The notes under the pieces were generated by a model. The model was given only the letters and a program-made list of their open reading frames with translations, did no database searches and was not told where the DNA came from. 64,000 nt of DNA from JAIUNP01 sp020161975 (lineage in GTDB: Bacteria > Pseudomonadota > Alphaproteobacteria > Rhizobiales > Beijerinckiaceae): positions 62,001 through 126,000 of the forward strand of contig DAIOGK010000006.1 in assembly GCA_036745275.1 (NCBI GenBank), written 5' to 3'. The first letter of the stretch is position 1. Each line of letters begins with the position of its first letter. The position numbers and the translations under genes are program-made. Below, piece after piece: positions 15,761 through 24,358 of this stretch.

Positions 15761-17575
15761 TTACTTGTTGGGCCTGTCGGACTGTGATCCATTGAGCCCC
15801 TTCGGCATAGCCTCTGAACATATCACATCCGCATCCGGTTGAAGAAAGGCGGGGGACCCTGCCGTTACCGTCGCAGCCCAGCCTTTCCGGTCGGAAAGAG
15901 TGCTGACCAGGGCCCAGCCGGGGATCACCCGATCGACGCGAACCAAGGCATCCGTGGGCAGCGACCCGACAGGTTTGCCGCCCGGCGTGCGAAACAATCT
16001 GTGCGCATTCCCATCAGCCAGTTTTGCTGTACGGCACAGCTTGCGCCATTCAGAGCTGACCTGTGCGAGCCCGACAGTCTCGGCGGTCTTGCGCCAGAGG
16101 CTGGATGGCAGTGCTGCATCCCTTAGCCATTTCTCTGCCGATGCGACGCCCCGGTTCTTGAGCGAGCGGGCAAGCACCCCGCTCACCAGCGCTGCCGCGC
16201 CGGACGTGCCGTTGGCGGCAGCGTAAGGCGCTCGCCGATCGCCGGTCACTGCCGTAATTCTCAGACCCGGCGCGTTGACCTTGACGCAAGGGCCGAAGTT
16301 GCTGAACCCCGGCGTTTCATCATCCGGTCCGGTTGCAGCTACCGTGACCGCCTCTTTGGCAGATGCCGGAGAAAACCGGCACGCATCCTCCGCGTTGTTG
16401 CCCGCAGCCACGACCACCACCACGCCGTTTTCCGTCAGCGTCGCAACCGCATCGTTGATCTTGCGGGACCATTTTCCGATAAGGCTCATATTGGCGATGA
16501 TCGGCCTGCCGTCGCGCGTGTCCTGCTCGGTCACGAGCAACCATTCCACGGCTTCAACAAGGCTGCCGCTGTCACCCGTCCTGTCGCGCTCGCAGGGCAG
16601 AACCACCACATCAACCAATTCAGCCTTTGGGGCCGATCCGGTCGTGCGCCCCATGATCAGTGACGCCATCTCCGTGCCATGCCCGGCGCAGGAGGCGAGG
16701 TCGTCGGCCTCCCGCCGTGTGAAATTGGCCCGCGTGATGATGCGTTTGCCGAAGTCAGCTGTAGAGGGCAAGGCGCCACTATCGAAAAGATAGATGCGCG
16801 CACTGTAATTGCCTGTCTCCCGGTCAAACCGCCCATCGAGCGGCAGGGATGGAGAGTCGAGGCGGTCCAAACCCCAGGACAGAGGCAGGCGCCCGCCCGC
16901 CGCCTTCAGCCTCGTGCTGGCATGGACCGTAGCCACCAGGGGATTGGACGACAGCGCAGCCATCTGATCGGCCGTGGCGCGAACAACCGCACTCCTGAGA
17001 AATTGGCGCTGTACCGAGCGAATCTGGTCGCCTTGCAATCCCAACCGCGCCGCAAGATCGATGATCGGGATATTTGCAAGGTCGAGCCCGGCGGTGGTGA
17101 ACCCACCCAGATTGAAATCGACGATATATTGCCCTTCGATATCGAGCAGATCATCCGGCAGCAGGGCCGTGACCGGCAATTCCGGTAGCCCTTGCCAGCT
17201 CGGACGCAGGGGGGTGCGCGTGGTTGCGGCCACTGCCCCTACAGGGCGGGGCGCCGGCGAGGGACGGGAGATGCTGGCCACCCGGGGCTTGGGCGGAGCC
17301 GTTTTTGGCCGTCGCGGCGTCTCTGTCGCAGTGGGCCTTGGCCGGACAACGGGCGGCCTTGCTGGCCGCGCGATCTCGACTGTGACCTGCCACCACTTCT
17401 TTTTCCCCGGCTCGCCAGACGGAGGGCGAGCGGGAGGGACATAGGACGGGCTGCCGACGCATCGCGCGGGTTGCAACCTGCAATCGACAGGTTGTGTCTG
17501 GGCCTGCACATCCTGGCCGGCGCATACCAATGCCAGTATCAAGCCTATCAGTGCCGAGCCCCGATGCCAGCGCAC
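15761..17575 (-). CDS. Secreted subtilisin-like (S8) serine protease
   Basis: A 604-residue exported protease. An N-terminal signal peptide (to about AQA, residue 25) is followed by a Pro/Arg-rich linker (45-125), an I9-like propeptide (about 148-222), and the S8 domain with Asp265 (LFDSG), His299 (GHGTEMA), the oxyanion Asn in AAGNN (393/394) and Ser458 in NGTSGAAAL. The usual GTSMAAP is GTSGAAA here. A C-terminal SH3-like segment (about 520-590) may bind the wall or substrate. It starts with GTG four bases after the diheme cytochrome stop, so the two are coupled. Confidence 0.85.
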   Translation of the reverse strand: MRWHRGSALIGLILALVCAGQDVQAQTQPVDCRLQPARCVGSPSYVPPARPPSGEPGKKKWWQVTVEIARPARPPVVRPRPTATETPRRPKTAPPKPRVASISRPSPAPRPVGAVAATTRTPLRPSWQGLPELPVTALLPDDLLDIEGQYIVDFNLGGFTTAGLDLANIPIIDLAARLGLQGDQIRSVQRQFLRSAVVRATADQMAALSSNPLVATVHASTRLKAAGGRLPLSWGLDRLDSPSLPLDGRFDRETGNYSARIYLFDSGALPSTADFGKRIITRANFTRREADDLASCAGHGTEMASLIMGRTTGSAPKAELVDVVVLPCERDRTGDSGSLVEAVEWLLVTEQDTRDGRPIIANMSLIGKWSRKINDAVATLTENGVVVVVAAGNNAEDACRFSPASAKEAVTVAATGPDDETPGFSNFGPCVKVNAPGLRITAVTGDRRAPYAAANGTSGAAALVSGVLARSLKNRGVASAEKWLRDAALPSSLWRKTAETVGLAQVSSEWRKLCRTAKLADGNAHRLFRTPGGKPVGSLPTDALVRVDRVIPGWALVSTLSDRKGWAATVTAGSPAFLQPDADVICSEAMPKGLNGSQSDRPNK

Positions 17576-17579
17576 GCAA

Positions 17580-19520
17580 TCACAAACCTTTCAGATATTC
17601 CACGAGGTCGAGCTTCTGCTGGTGGCTCAGGCCGGTGCCGTATTCATGCCCGCCATTCCAGTTTCCGGTGATGACGATGCCCTGCTTGTCGTAGACATTG
17701 AAAATGAACGCCTTCGGGTTGCCGACCGCGTTCTTTGAGCCACCCTTGACCGTATCGAGCGTGCCGTCGAAATAGGCGAAGGTCTTGGGGCGCTCTTTTT
17801 GCGGCAGCATGAGATCGTACAAGGTGGGCACTGAGCCGTTGTGCAAATAGGGGGCCGTTGCCCAGATGCCGTTCAGCGGTCGTGCCTTGTACATCGGCAG
17901 CGGATTATCCGGCGCGAACAAGCGCGCGTTTTCAAGGAAGCTTGCGCACTTTGCCAACCGCGCACGCAATGGCGCCAGAGGATCCCTGCTCGCGCTTTGC
18001 CCCCAGATTCCCTCCCCTTCCTCCCCGAATGCATATTGGACAAGCTGTTCGCCCGCTGCCGCAAGCTGGTTTTCCGCGATGATCCGCAGCGTCGCCCACT
18101 TGCTGGATTTGAGATCACGCTGGATGAGAATTCGGAGCAGATCGGTTGTCACCGCGCGCTCCCCAAACGGCCGATCCCCTTTCGAGGAGGTGAGGCCCGC
18201 TGCGTTCATCTGCCCCTGCAAGCGGCCTGAAGGCACGACATGGGTCAGCGCGTTGCAGGCCATGCCCGGATCCGTGCCGATGAACTCAGCCGAGGGTGCA
18301 TGGGTCGTCTCGAAAGCCTTGGGCTGCGTCGCCTTGTCGAACAGGGGCTGAAGGTAGATGTAACCCGAGGATGGATCGGCACTCTGGCCCGGCTTGCTTA
18401 GAAGGTGCAGCACCTTGGTGGTGTCGCCCGGGTCGAGCAGCCCGTGGCACCCCGCGCATTGGCTCTTGTAATGGACCGCTCCGCGCGCGCGCCGCGTCTC
18501 ATCGAGCTTGCCGAACGCATCCGGCCAGCGCGGCGATTGCAATTCGGCCAGGGCTTGTTCCATCAACAGGATATTGTCGAGGCGGATGGACGTTTCGACA
18601 TCATTGCCATTCTCGCCCAAAGACACATGGGCAAAAACCCCGAGCGCCTCAGTCCAGTTCCTGATCAGCGCGCCGATCTTGGCGACGCGGACCGGACCGA
18701 AATTGACCCCGTTGTCGACAATACCGTTATGCTGGAGCCGGGCCTGCTGGTTGGCATTCCAGACGAAGGGATAGCTGACCGGCGCGTTGCTGGCCGGCAG
18801 CGGCTCGCGCTTGTCGGCGGGAATGGCCGGGTTCGCCACCACCATTGCCGTCGTCGCCAGGATCACCCCGACGGCATCCGCCCGCCCCCTGCCCCAGTGC
18901 GACCCGGCGCCGGTGTTGTTGATTGTGGATCGAAAGGCGAGCCAACGATCCAGTTCCTGCTTCAGGTTTGCCTTGTCACTGTCGTTCGCGTTGGCTCCCA
19001 GCACGGTGGCCGCGAACGCGGAAAAGTCAGCATCGTTCCGACGCACTGCGGTCAAGGCGTCGACCAGATCGTTCATGAACGTCTGGAAGTCGGCCATCGA
19101 CTGGCCGCCATGGACAAGAACCTCGGCTTTGCCTGCCTTGATCCGCGATGTGTGGCACGCTGAACAATTGAACCCCAGCCACGGCTTGGGGTCGGTCGCG
19201 GTCGTATCCATTACGAAGCCGACCGGCAGCGCATCGAGGCGATCCGACATGTAGATGTAGCCCAGCCCCTCCAGATAGGGGCGCGACAGGAAGGACGCGC
19301 CATCCCTGGTTTTGAGCGCTTCAAGCCATGTGAGCGGAGCCAGCCGCGAGCCTTGCGAAAGCTCGTACCAATCCCGCATCTGGCTTTGGGTCCACCCCTG
19401 CGATTGGGGGTAAGTCACCTTTCCGGTGTAACCGGACGAACCGTACTGTTGCGCATGACTCTGAGAAAACAGCGCGGTAGCCAACACCGCAGTCAAGCCC
19501 GCCCAGATCGTTCTGTTCAT
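17580..19520 (-). CDS. Diheme c-type cytochrome, RoxA/di-heme peroxidase-like
   Basis: A 646-residue periplasmic or secreted protein with a clear signal peptide ending in SHAQ. Two haem c attachment sites are present, CSACH at residues 119-123 and CAGCH at 355-359. The CSACH form, the overall length, and a central YPFVW plus LQHNG...TEALGVF region resemble the RoxA family of diheme oxygenases (rubber-cleaving) and related uncharacterised di-heme peroxidases. Peroxidase, oxygenase or electron-transfer activity cannot be distinguished by eye. The ATG with GGGGG upstream was preferred over a start 13 codons earlier. It leads an operon with the S8 protease. Confidence 0.82.
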   Translation of the reverse strand: MNRTIWAGLTAVLATALFSQSHAQQYGSSGYTGKVTYPQSQGWTQSQMRDWYELSQGSRLAPLTWLEALKTRDGASFLSRPYLEGLGYIYMSDRLDALPVGFVMDTTATDPKPWLGFNCSACHTSRIKAGKAEVLVHGGQSMADFQTFMNDLVDALTAVRRNDADFSAFAATVLGANANDSDKANLKQELDRWLAFRSTINNTGAGSHWGRGRADAVGVILATTAMVVANPAIPADKREPLPASNAPVSYPFVWNANQQARLQHNGIVDNGVNFGPVRVAKIGALIRNWTEALGVFAHVSLGENGNDVETSIRLDNILLMEQALAELQSPRWPDAFGKLDETRRARGAVHYKSQCAGCHGLLDPGDTTKVLHLLSKPGQSADPSSGYIYLQPLFDKATQPKAFETTHAPSAEFIGTDPGMACNALTHVVPSGRLQGQMNAAGLTSSKGDRPFGERAVTTDLLRILIQRDLKSSKWATLRIIAENQLAAAGEQLVQYAFGEEGEGIWGQSASRDPLAPLRARLAKCASFLENARLFAPDNPLPMYKARPLNGIWATAPYLHNGSVPTLYDLMLPQKERPKTFAYFDGTLDTVKGGSKNAVGNPKAFIFNVYDKQGIVITGNWNGGHEYGTGLSHQQKLDLVEYLKGL

Positions 19521-19765
19521 ATAGCCCCCCGGCATATCCGGACGAATATCTCTATACAATGAGCAATTCGAAACGGAGCGTCCTCCATCGATGCTTGGTC
19601 GTCAAGTAAGTCCTGGGTGCAGATACAGACCGCTTTTCTGCGGCAAATGTTTCTCCGCAACAGCGCACCATTTTCACCCTTCAGGGTGATATCGGGCGCC
19701 GCAATGCCTTCCTAATTTTCGCTTCATTCGCCGCATGGTGCGGATTGAAAATTGGGAGGCAAGTT

Positions 19766-20821
19766 ATGCATCGGAAAAAGTCATATCTCGACGTTCAACG
19801 TCGGCACAAATGCCGGAATCTCGCAATTCTCGCTTCTGCCTGTGCACTTTTTTCGCAGGCTGCTGAAGCTCAGCCCTGGGATGCGGCAGCAGGCTACGGG
19901 GCCGCGCCATGGTCTTATCACCAAAGGAGCGGGGCGGGATGCACCACTGTCGGCGGGACGATCAGCGGTCCCTATGCCGCGATGCCCGCAGGTCTAAGCG
20001 TGAAGGCTGGCGGCCCCAGCCCCACCTACATTCCCATCGTTGGCAAGAACACGACCAGCCAGGCGATAACGACCAATTCCGTTACCGTTCCGGCGAACTC
20101 GTTCTGGATGCATCCTGGCATGAACGGCGTCTGCGCTGTGGTTCGCTTCACTGCGCCGAATGACGGTCACTATACGTTCAATGGCAAGATGACCTCCATT
20201 GACAATGCGGGCCCAAACAGCGTGCGCGGATATTTTTTCGGACCCAGTAATGGCACGCCGAACCAACCGCTTTCGCCGGCCATCGCGCTCACCAGCGGCC
20301 CCACCGGGACAACGGTCACCTTGCCGACGGTAACGGTTGATCTGTCCGCTGGCGATTGGGTCGATTTCGCTCTCGATTCGGGCACCAACAACGATCCGCT
20401 GGGCAATTATCGATTTGATTCAACGGGTGTTGCCCTGTCTGTGCAATACCGGGCAAACCCGCCCAGGCCGATGAGCGGCGACCACTACCAGTGTTATTCG
20501 ATTGAAAAGTCGAGTGCGCTCAAGCCCGAGACGATCGCCATCATCGACCAGTTCGGCAGGTCGCAAGCCGTATTGGGGCGACCGGTGCAACTCTGCAATC
20601 CTGCGGTCAAGATCCACGGTGATCGCAAGTTCAACGTCGAAAACCGCGAACGGCACCTCGTCTGCTACCAGATCGTGAAGCCCGCGAACGCACCGATGAA
20701 GCGCCGCGTGACCATCAACAACCAGTTCGCCCCGACCACCTTCGATGTCGTGCGGCAAAGCGTGTTCTGTGTGCCGTCCAGCAAGAAGTTGATCGGCGCC
20801 AAGGAACACCCGCTCGATTGA
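19766..20821 (+). CDS. Secreted protein of unknown function with duplicated Cys-rich C-terminal module
   Basis: A 351-residue exported protein; GGGAGG lies six bases before the ATG and the signal peptide ends near AEAQ. The N-terminal half (about 60-220) is a predicted beta-sandwich with FWMHPG, VRFTAPNDGHYTFNG and VDLSAGDWVDFAL, a pattern seen in bacterial surface/PEP-CTERM-type proteins. The C-terminal third holds two copies of a module: H-Y/L-x-CY-x-I, then a QFG/QFA segment, then L/F-C-x-P (DHYQCYSI...QLCNP and RHLVCYQI...VFCVPS). The module resembles DUF7450-type repeats. No enzyme signature is visible. Confidence 0.75.
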   Translation: MHRKKSYLDVQRRHKCRNLAILASACALFSQAAEAQPWDAAAGYGAAPWSYHQRSGAGCTTVGGTISGPYAAMPAGLSVKAGGPSPTYIPIVGKNTTSQAITTNSVTVPANSFWMHPGMNGVCAVVRFTAPNDGHYTFNGKMTSIDNAGPNSVRGYFFGPSNGTPNQPLSPAIALTSGPTGTTVTLPTVTVDLSAGDWVDFALDSGTNNDPLGNYRFDSTGVALSVQYRANPPRPMSGDHYQCYSIEKSSALKPETIAIIDQFGRSQAVLGRPVQLCNPAVKIHGDRKFNVENRERHLVCYQIVKPANAPMKRRVTINNQFAPTTFDVVRQSVFCVPSSKKLIGAKEHPLD

Positions 20822-20847
20822 CCTCGCGCCGGGCGGAGGGGCTTGCG

Positions 20848-20860
20848 CCCCCCCCCCCCC
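20848..20860. repeat. Poly-C tract (13 bases)
   Basis: An uninterrupted run of 13 C, 26 bases after the preceding stop and 94 bases before the next start. It is preceded by GGGG, which can pair with it as a short hairpin. Such runs slip in replication and are also prone to assembly error. Confidence 0.9.
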
Positions 20861-20954
20861 GTGACCATGCCACACTGAATTCCGGTCGACGGTGTTCCTC
20901 CGCCGACTGGCAGACCCCACCTGAAGCGCCTTTCAACCCCAACAGGAGACGACG

Positions 20955-21338
20955 ATGTCCGCTCTCAGCTCAACCCGCATGGCCTTCGCCGCCACCCTTC
21001 TTTTCGGAGGTATTGCCGCAGCAAGCCTTGCAACCTCGACAACCGAAGCCAATGCGCAAAGCGCTTCAAGCGCCGTCCGAGGTGAGAGGCCCTCGGCCGA
21101 GAAGGCCCGGGCGACGGCCCAGATTCGGGCAGCTGCCGCCCGGTCGAAGAACAACAAAGCCTTCATCGCCGCCAAGCGAAGCGGCGACATGGCCACAATT
21201 GCGAAAATCTTGACCGCGAACGGCGCGCCCAAGGGAATCGTCGTCGAAAACGGAGGCGGGGGCCCTGCAGGAAAAATAATCATCATAATTAAGTGCAAAT
21301 GTTGGGGCGGCGATTTTGACATTCGGATTGAGATCTGA
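20955..21338 (+). CDS. Small secreted protein of unknown function, paralog A
   Basis: A 127-residue protein with AGGAG seven bases before the ATG. A signal peptide (STRMAFAATLLFGGIAAASL, likely cleaved near ANA) precedes an Ala/Arg-rich helical core with NNKAFIAAK and ATIAKILTANGAP. Next come a Gly-rich turn and a strongly hydrophobic strand of five isoleucines leading into KCKCWGG and an acidic end. Its signal sequence, core and IKC-W-G ending are shared with the next gene. I do not recognise a named family; a small exported peptide or toxin-like product is possible but unsupported. Confidence 0.72.
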   Translation: MSALSSTRMAFAATLLFGGIAAASLATSTTEANAQSASSAVRGERPSAEKARATAQIRAAAARSKNNKAFIAAKRSGDMATIAKILTANGAPKGIVVENGGGGPAGKIIIIIKCKCWGGDFDIRIEI

Positions 21339-21481
21339 CGTCCGGCTTCGGGGCAATTGTGCGAAACGGCGCGCATTTTGCCACGCGGGCTAAGCCCTCT
21401 CACCGAAGCCCCGGTCGGTACCCCCCAAGCTATCGACGGGAGGCCTACCTGAACCCTCCTTCCATTCAATAGGTGTCGATC

Positions 21482-21841
21482 ATGTTTGTTATCACATCTA
21501 CCCGCATGGCCTTCGCAGCCACGCTCATCGCCGGTGGCCTTGCCGCAACGGCCTTGTCACCCACGCCCGCCGAAGCACGCGGAGGTGATCAGGCAACATG
21601 TCAGGCCGCGTTCAATCGCAACAAGGCAGCGATCCAGGCAGCCGCAGCAAAGCCCGGCGGCAAGGCAACGATCCAACGCATCATGGCGCGGGCGGGGTGC
21701 CCGAATGTTTCCACGAACATCACCGGAAAACCTCCTGGCTCAGGCGGAAGCGCTGCCCGCTTCCACTTTGAATGCCATTTGATATACCCCCCGCCGGGTT
21801 GGGGAATTAAATGCAGTTGGGGCAATTCCAGCGCTATGTAA
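21482..21841 (+). CDS. Small secreted protein of unknown function, paralog B
   Basis: A 119-residue paralog of the preceding gene. It shares the signal (STRMAFAATLIAGGLAAT), the core with NKAAIQAA and ATIQRIMARAGCP, and an ending IKCSWGN. It has four cysteines in the mature part (near 42, 72, 98 and 109), which could form two disulfides. AGGTG six bases upstream supports this ATG; a GTG three codons earlier is also in frame. Nucleotide identity around the signal codons of the two genes is high, pointing to duplication. Confidence 0.7.
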   Translation: MFVITSTRMAFAATLIAGGLAATALSPTPAEARGGDQATCQAAFNRNKAAIQAAAAKPGGKATIQRIMARAGCPNVSTNITGKPPGSGGSAARFHFECHLIYPPPGWGIKCSWGNSSAM

Positions 21842-21900
21842 GGCAGATGAATACCACGAATTTCATCGCCAAATTATACAAGTACCTATGTCGTGCCTGA

Positions 21901-21931
21901 GCGGCCTCCAGCAATGGGGGCCGCCGTAATT
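21901..21931 (+). terminator. Probable terminator after paralog B
   Basis: GCGGCCTCC and GGGGGCCGC form a nine-pair stem with one wobble around AGCAAT, followed by a weak CGTAATTT. It may also serve the convergent gene. Confidence 0.6.
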
Positions 21932-21955
21932 TGCCGGGCCTTGTTCGCGCCCCTG

Positions 21956-22810
21956 CTACCGCTTGCGCCGCGGACGATCCAAATCAACCGGCGGCGCGAG
22001 TGTTTGCGGCGAGAGAAACCGTCCTGATATGCGCCGTTCAAGCGGCGAAGTTGCGGCCTGGACCCGCCCCTGCACTGCGAAGATCAGATCGGCATAAAGG
22101 TCCAGCGCGCGATCAATCGCCGCCCAGTAGGCGGGGGAATGGATGGGCTCGAACTGCGCCGCTTTGAACGCCACCAGCATCGCCTCGAAAATGGCCCCGA
22201 GCGCAGGATCGGACCAAGGCTCGGCGGGCGGCACATAGGCTACCGAGACCGTATGCGGCGCAACGCCGAGATGCGAGATCAGGTCGACCAGATCCTTCTG
22301 TACCACATTGGCAAGGCGGATGCGCGCGAACGTGGAGTCCGCTCCGGAAAGCTGCCTGAGATTCTCGATCATCGCCGCGAAATTCAGGCGGGCCGAGACA
22401 TCGTGGTGATCGTGATGTCCGGTGATACCCTCGCCCGCAACGTTGTTGGGCGCGTGGGCTGCGTGATTGTCGAGCACCGTCAGTTCGGCATCAAAGCGTG
22501 ACAGGAACTTCTGGCTCTGAAACAGGACATTTTGAAACACCCGGCGATAGGCGGCGCTATCCGCCGCGTCGAGCGGCTCGCCCGCCTCCACCCGCGCCAG
22601 CAGGGCGCCGTTCGCCTTCCGCTCGTCATCGCTCAGCAGGTAGAAATGCGGCACGCCAATCGCTGCGGCTTCGTTCAGCCCCGTGGCCAGCGTACGGATG
22701 TCCGGCTTCGGAATCGACTCCGGGCTGGTGCGCAGAACAAGCACCAGCCCCCCCGCCGCAACGCCTGTGAGGCCAACCGCGCCCAAACGCCAAAACCAGC
22801 GAAAACTCAC
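21956..22810 (-). CDS. Membrane-anchored protein of unknown function
   Basis: A 284-residue protein starting at a GTG with AGGTGG seven bases upstream. Upstream in-frame sequence to 22990 overlaps the promoter of the divergent regulator and is not protein-like. One N-terminal transmembrane helix (GAVGLTGVAAGGLVLVL) anchors a soluble, helix-rich domain. A His/Asp cluster, GHHDHHD near residue 145, could bind metal. The C-terminus is basic and proline-rich. I do not recognise the family. It may be controlled by the divergent LuxR-type gene, 145 bases away. Confidence 0.6.
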   Translation of the reverse strand: MSFRWFWRLGAVGLTGVAAGGLVLVLRTSPESIPKPDIRTLATGLNEAAAIGVPHFYLLSDDERKANGALLARVEAGEPLDAADSAAYRRVFQNVLFQSQKFLSRFDAELTVLDNHAAHAPNNVAGEGITGHHDHHDVSARLNFAAMIENLRQLSGADSTFARIRLANVVQKDLVDLISHLGVAPHTVSVAYVPPAEPWSDPALGAIFEAMLVAFKAAQFEPIHSPAYWAAIDRALDLYADLIFAVQGRVQAATSPLERRISGRFLSPQTLAPPVDLDRPRRKR

Positions 22811-22955
22811 CAAGGCCACCTGTCGCGCATTGCACCCCAGCGAAATTCCAGCGGGTCGCCTGCATTTTAATACACAGTCTCGATCATGAATACGGGTGTG
22901 CAAGCTCCAACGCGTCTTGCATTTTGCCGGGCGGCAAAAGATAGTCTGCCATTGA

Positions 22956-24155
22956 ATGGATGCTGACGACGTCGATCTGATTGCCCGCATTTACGATACG
23001 GCGCTGAACCCCGGCGGGTGGCCCGAATTGATGTTGCGCCTCGCCCATAAACTGGGCGCTGTCGGTGGTTTTGTCTTTGAAGTGCGCTTGGGCCAACAGT
23101 CCTCGCAAGTGACATCAAGAATTTTTTCCAGCAATTACAGCACTGATGTTGTCCTTTGGTATTTGCAGAAATTCAACGCGCAGGAATTGATCGATCAGGC
23201 CCGGTTCGCGGAATTGTCGAAGGCTGGAGACAGCATCGACCTGATCAGCGACATTTATTTGCACGATAATGTTGCGGCGTTGCTGGCGCAGCCGAACACC
23301 GCCTTCATGGTCACGCAAGGGCTGAAGCACCGCGCCGGCGCACTGCTCAACAAGGACCTGGTCAACGTCGATCGTTTCGCCCTGCAATTTTCTGTCGACC
23401 ATGGTCCGATCCGCCCGACGGAGATCGCCAAGGCGCAGCTTTTCCTGCCGCACATTGCCAAGGTGCTCGGGCTCTCCCGCCCGCTGGAAGAACAGTTGCT
23501 GACCAAGAAAGTGTTTGAAACGATCGTCCGGGATATCGGCCAGGGCATTGCCATTCTGGCACCGCGCGGCTCCATCCTGTTCGCCAATACGGAGTTCGAG
23601 CGCTGCCTTCAGGATTACAGAATTCTGCGCCGTACGCCGCAGAACCACCTTCAGGTTGTCGAAACAAACGAACGGCGGGCGGAATGCCGGAAGTTCAACG
23701 AGTTGCTGGGCGATTTTACCGCACACGGACACTTTGGTTCGCGCGCCCGGCGTGAGGCGCTGGTGTTTGAACTCGAGCAGCCGGGGACGGCGCTGTTTGT
23801 CGAAATCTGCCCGATCGAGCAGAGCCCCGGCATGGGGCACCTTGGCGCCGGTTGCCGTCTGGTGACGGTGATTGATACCAGCCGGCAAATCAAATGCGAC
23901 ACGAACCGCATCCGGTCATTCTATCGCCTCAGCCAGACCGAAACCGAGATCATTGACCTTGTCGCGCGCGGGCACACGAATATCGAGATCAGCGAGATCC
24001 GGAATCGCAGCCAAGACACGATCAAGTCGCAGATGAAATCCCTGATGCGAAAAACCAATTCGCAGAACAGGACCGATCTGGTGCACATGATTCAGCAGTT
24101 GAGCGCAGCGGTTGCTTATTCCGGGACCGGTGCTCCCGAGGGAAACCCAAGGTGA
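22956..24155 (+). CDS. LuxR-family transcriptional regulator
   Basis: A 399-residue regulator. The C-terminal 65 residues form a GerE-type helix-turn-helix: LSQTETEIIDLVARGHTNIEIS, then RSQDTIKSQMKSLMRKT. The N-terminal 300 residues contain no recognisable autoinducer-binding or receiver domain but look like the PAS-like sensory region found in several alphaproteobacterial LuxR proteins. No good ribosome site precedes the ATG. It is divergent from the membrane-anchored unknown and is the only regulator inside the accessory block, so it may control it (inference). Confidence 0.82.
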   Translation: MDADDVDLIARIYDTALNPGGWPELMLRLAHKLGAVGGFVFEVRLGQQSSQVTSRIFSSNYSTDVVLWYLQKFNAQELIDQARFAELSKAGDSIDLISDIYLHDNVAALLAQPNTAFMVTQGLKHRAGALLNKDLVNVDRFALQFSVDHGPIRPTEIAKAQLFLPHIAKVLGLSRPLEEQLLTKKVFETIVRDIGQGIAILAPRGSILFANTEFERCLQDYRILRRTPQNHLQVVETNERRAECRKFNELLGDFTAHGHFGSRARREALVFELEQPGTALFVEICPIEQSPGMGHLGAGCRLVTVIDTSRQIKCDTNRIRSFYRLSQTETEIIDLVARGHTNIEISEIRNRSQDTIKSQMKSLMRKTNSQNRTDLVHMIQQLSAAVAYSGTGAPEGNPR

Positions 24156-24160
24156 ATGCA

Positions 24161-24298
24161 GTCCTGCCGACTGAAGGCAGGACGTTGAGTTGCCCGACGG
24201 GTTGGGCAGACAATGGATGCTGATGCAAACCGGGTTCAGCCCGGCTCTTGCAAGTGTGGGTATCGACACTTGGTGCGCGGCTTCAAGCGTTTAGCTTG
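24161..24298. repeat. Run of five consecutive hairpins
   Basis: In 138 bases there are five separate perfect inverted repeats: GTCCTGCC/GGCAGGAC (24161-24183), TGCCC/GGGCA (24191-24208), CCGGG/CCCGG (24230-24244), CAAGTGT/ACACTTG (24251-24272) and CAAGC/GCTTG (24284-24298). They lie between convergent genes. None is followed by a T-run, so simple intrinsic termination does not explain them all; a structured transcript or a repeat element is possible. Confidence 0.55.
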
Positions 24299-24358
24299 GC
24301 CGGACTGTCAGGATGGCAATATGTTTCGCGCCTTGCCGCCCCGATACGCGATGTAGAC

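Noticed and set aside
15046..24358. An integrated element with attachment sites at tRNA-Val
   Set aside because: No integrase, phage gene or copy of the tRNA 3' end was found, so only an accessory block is claimed.
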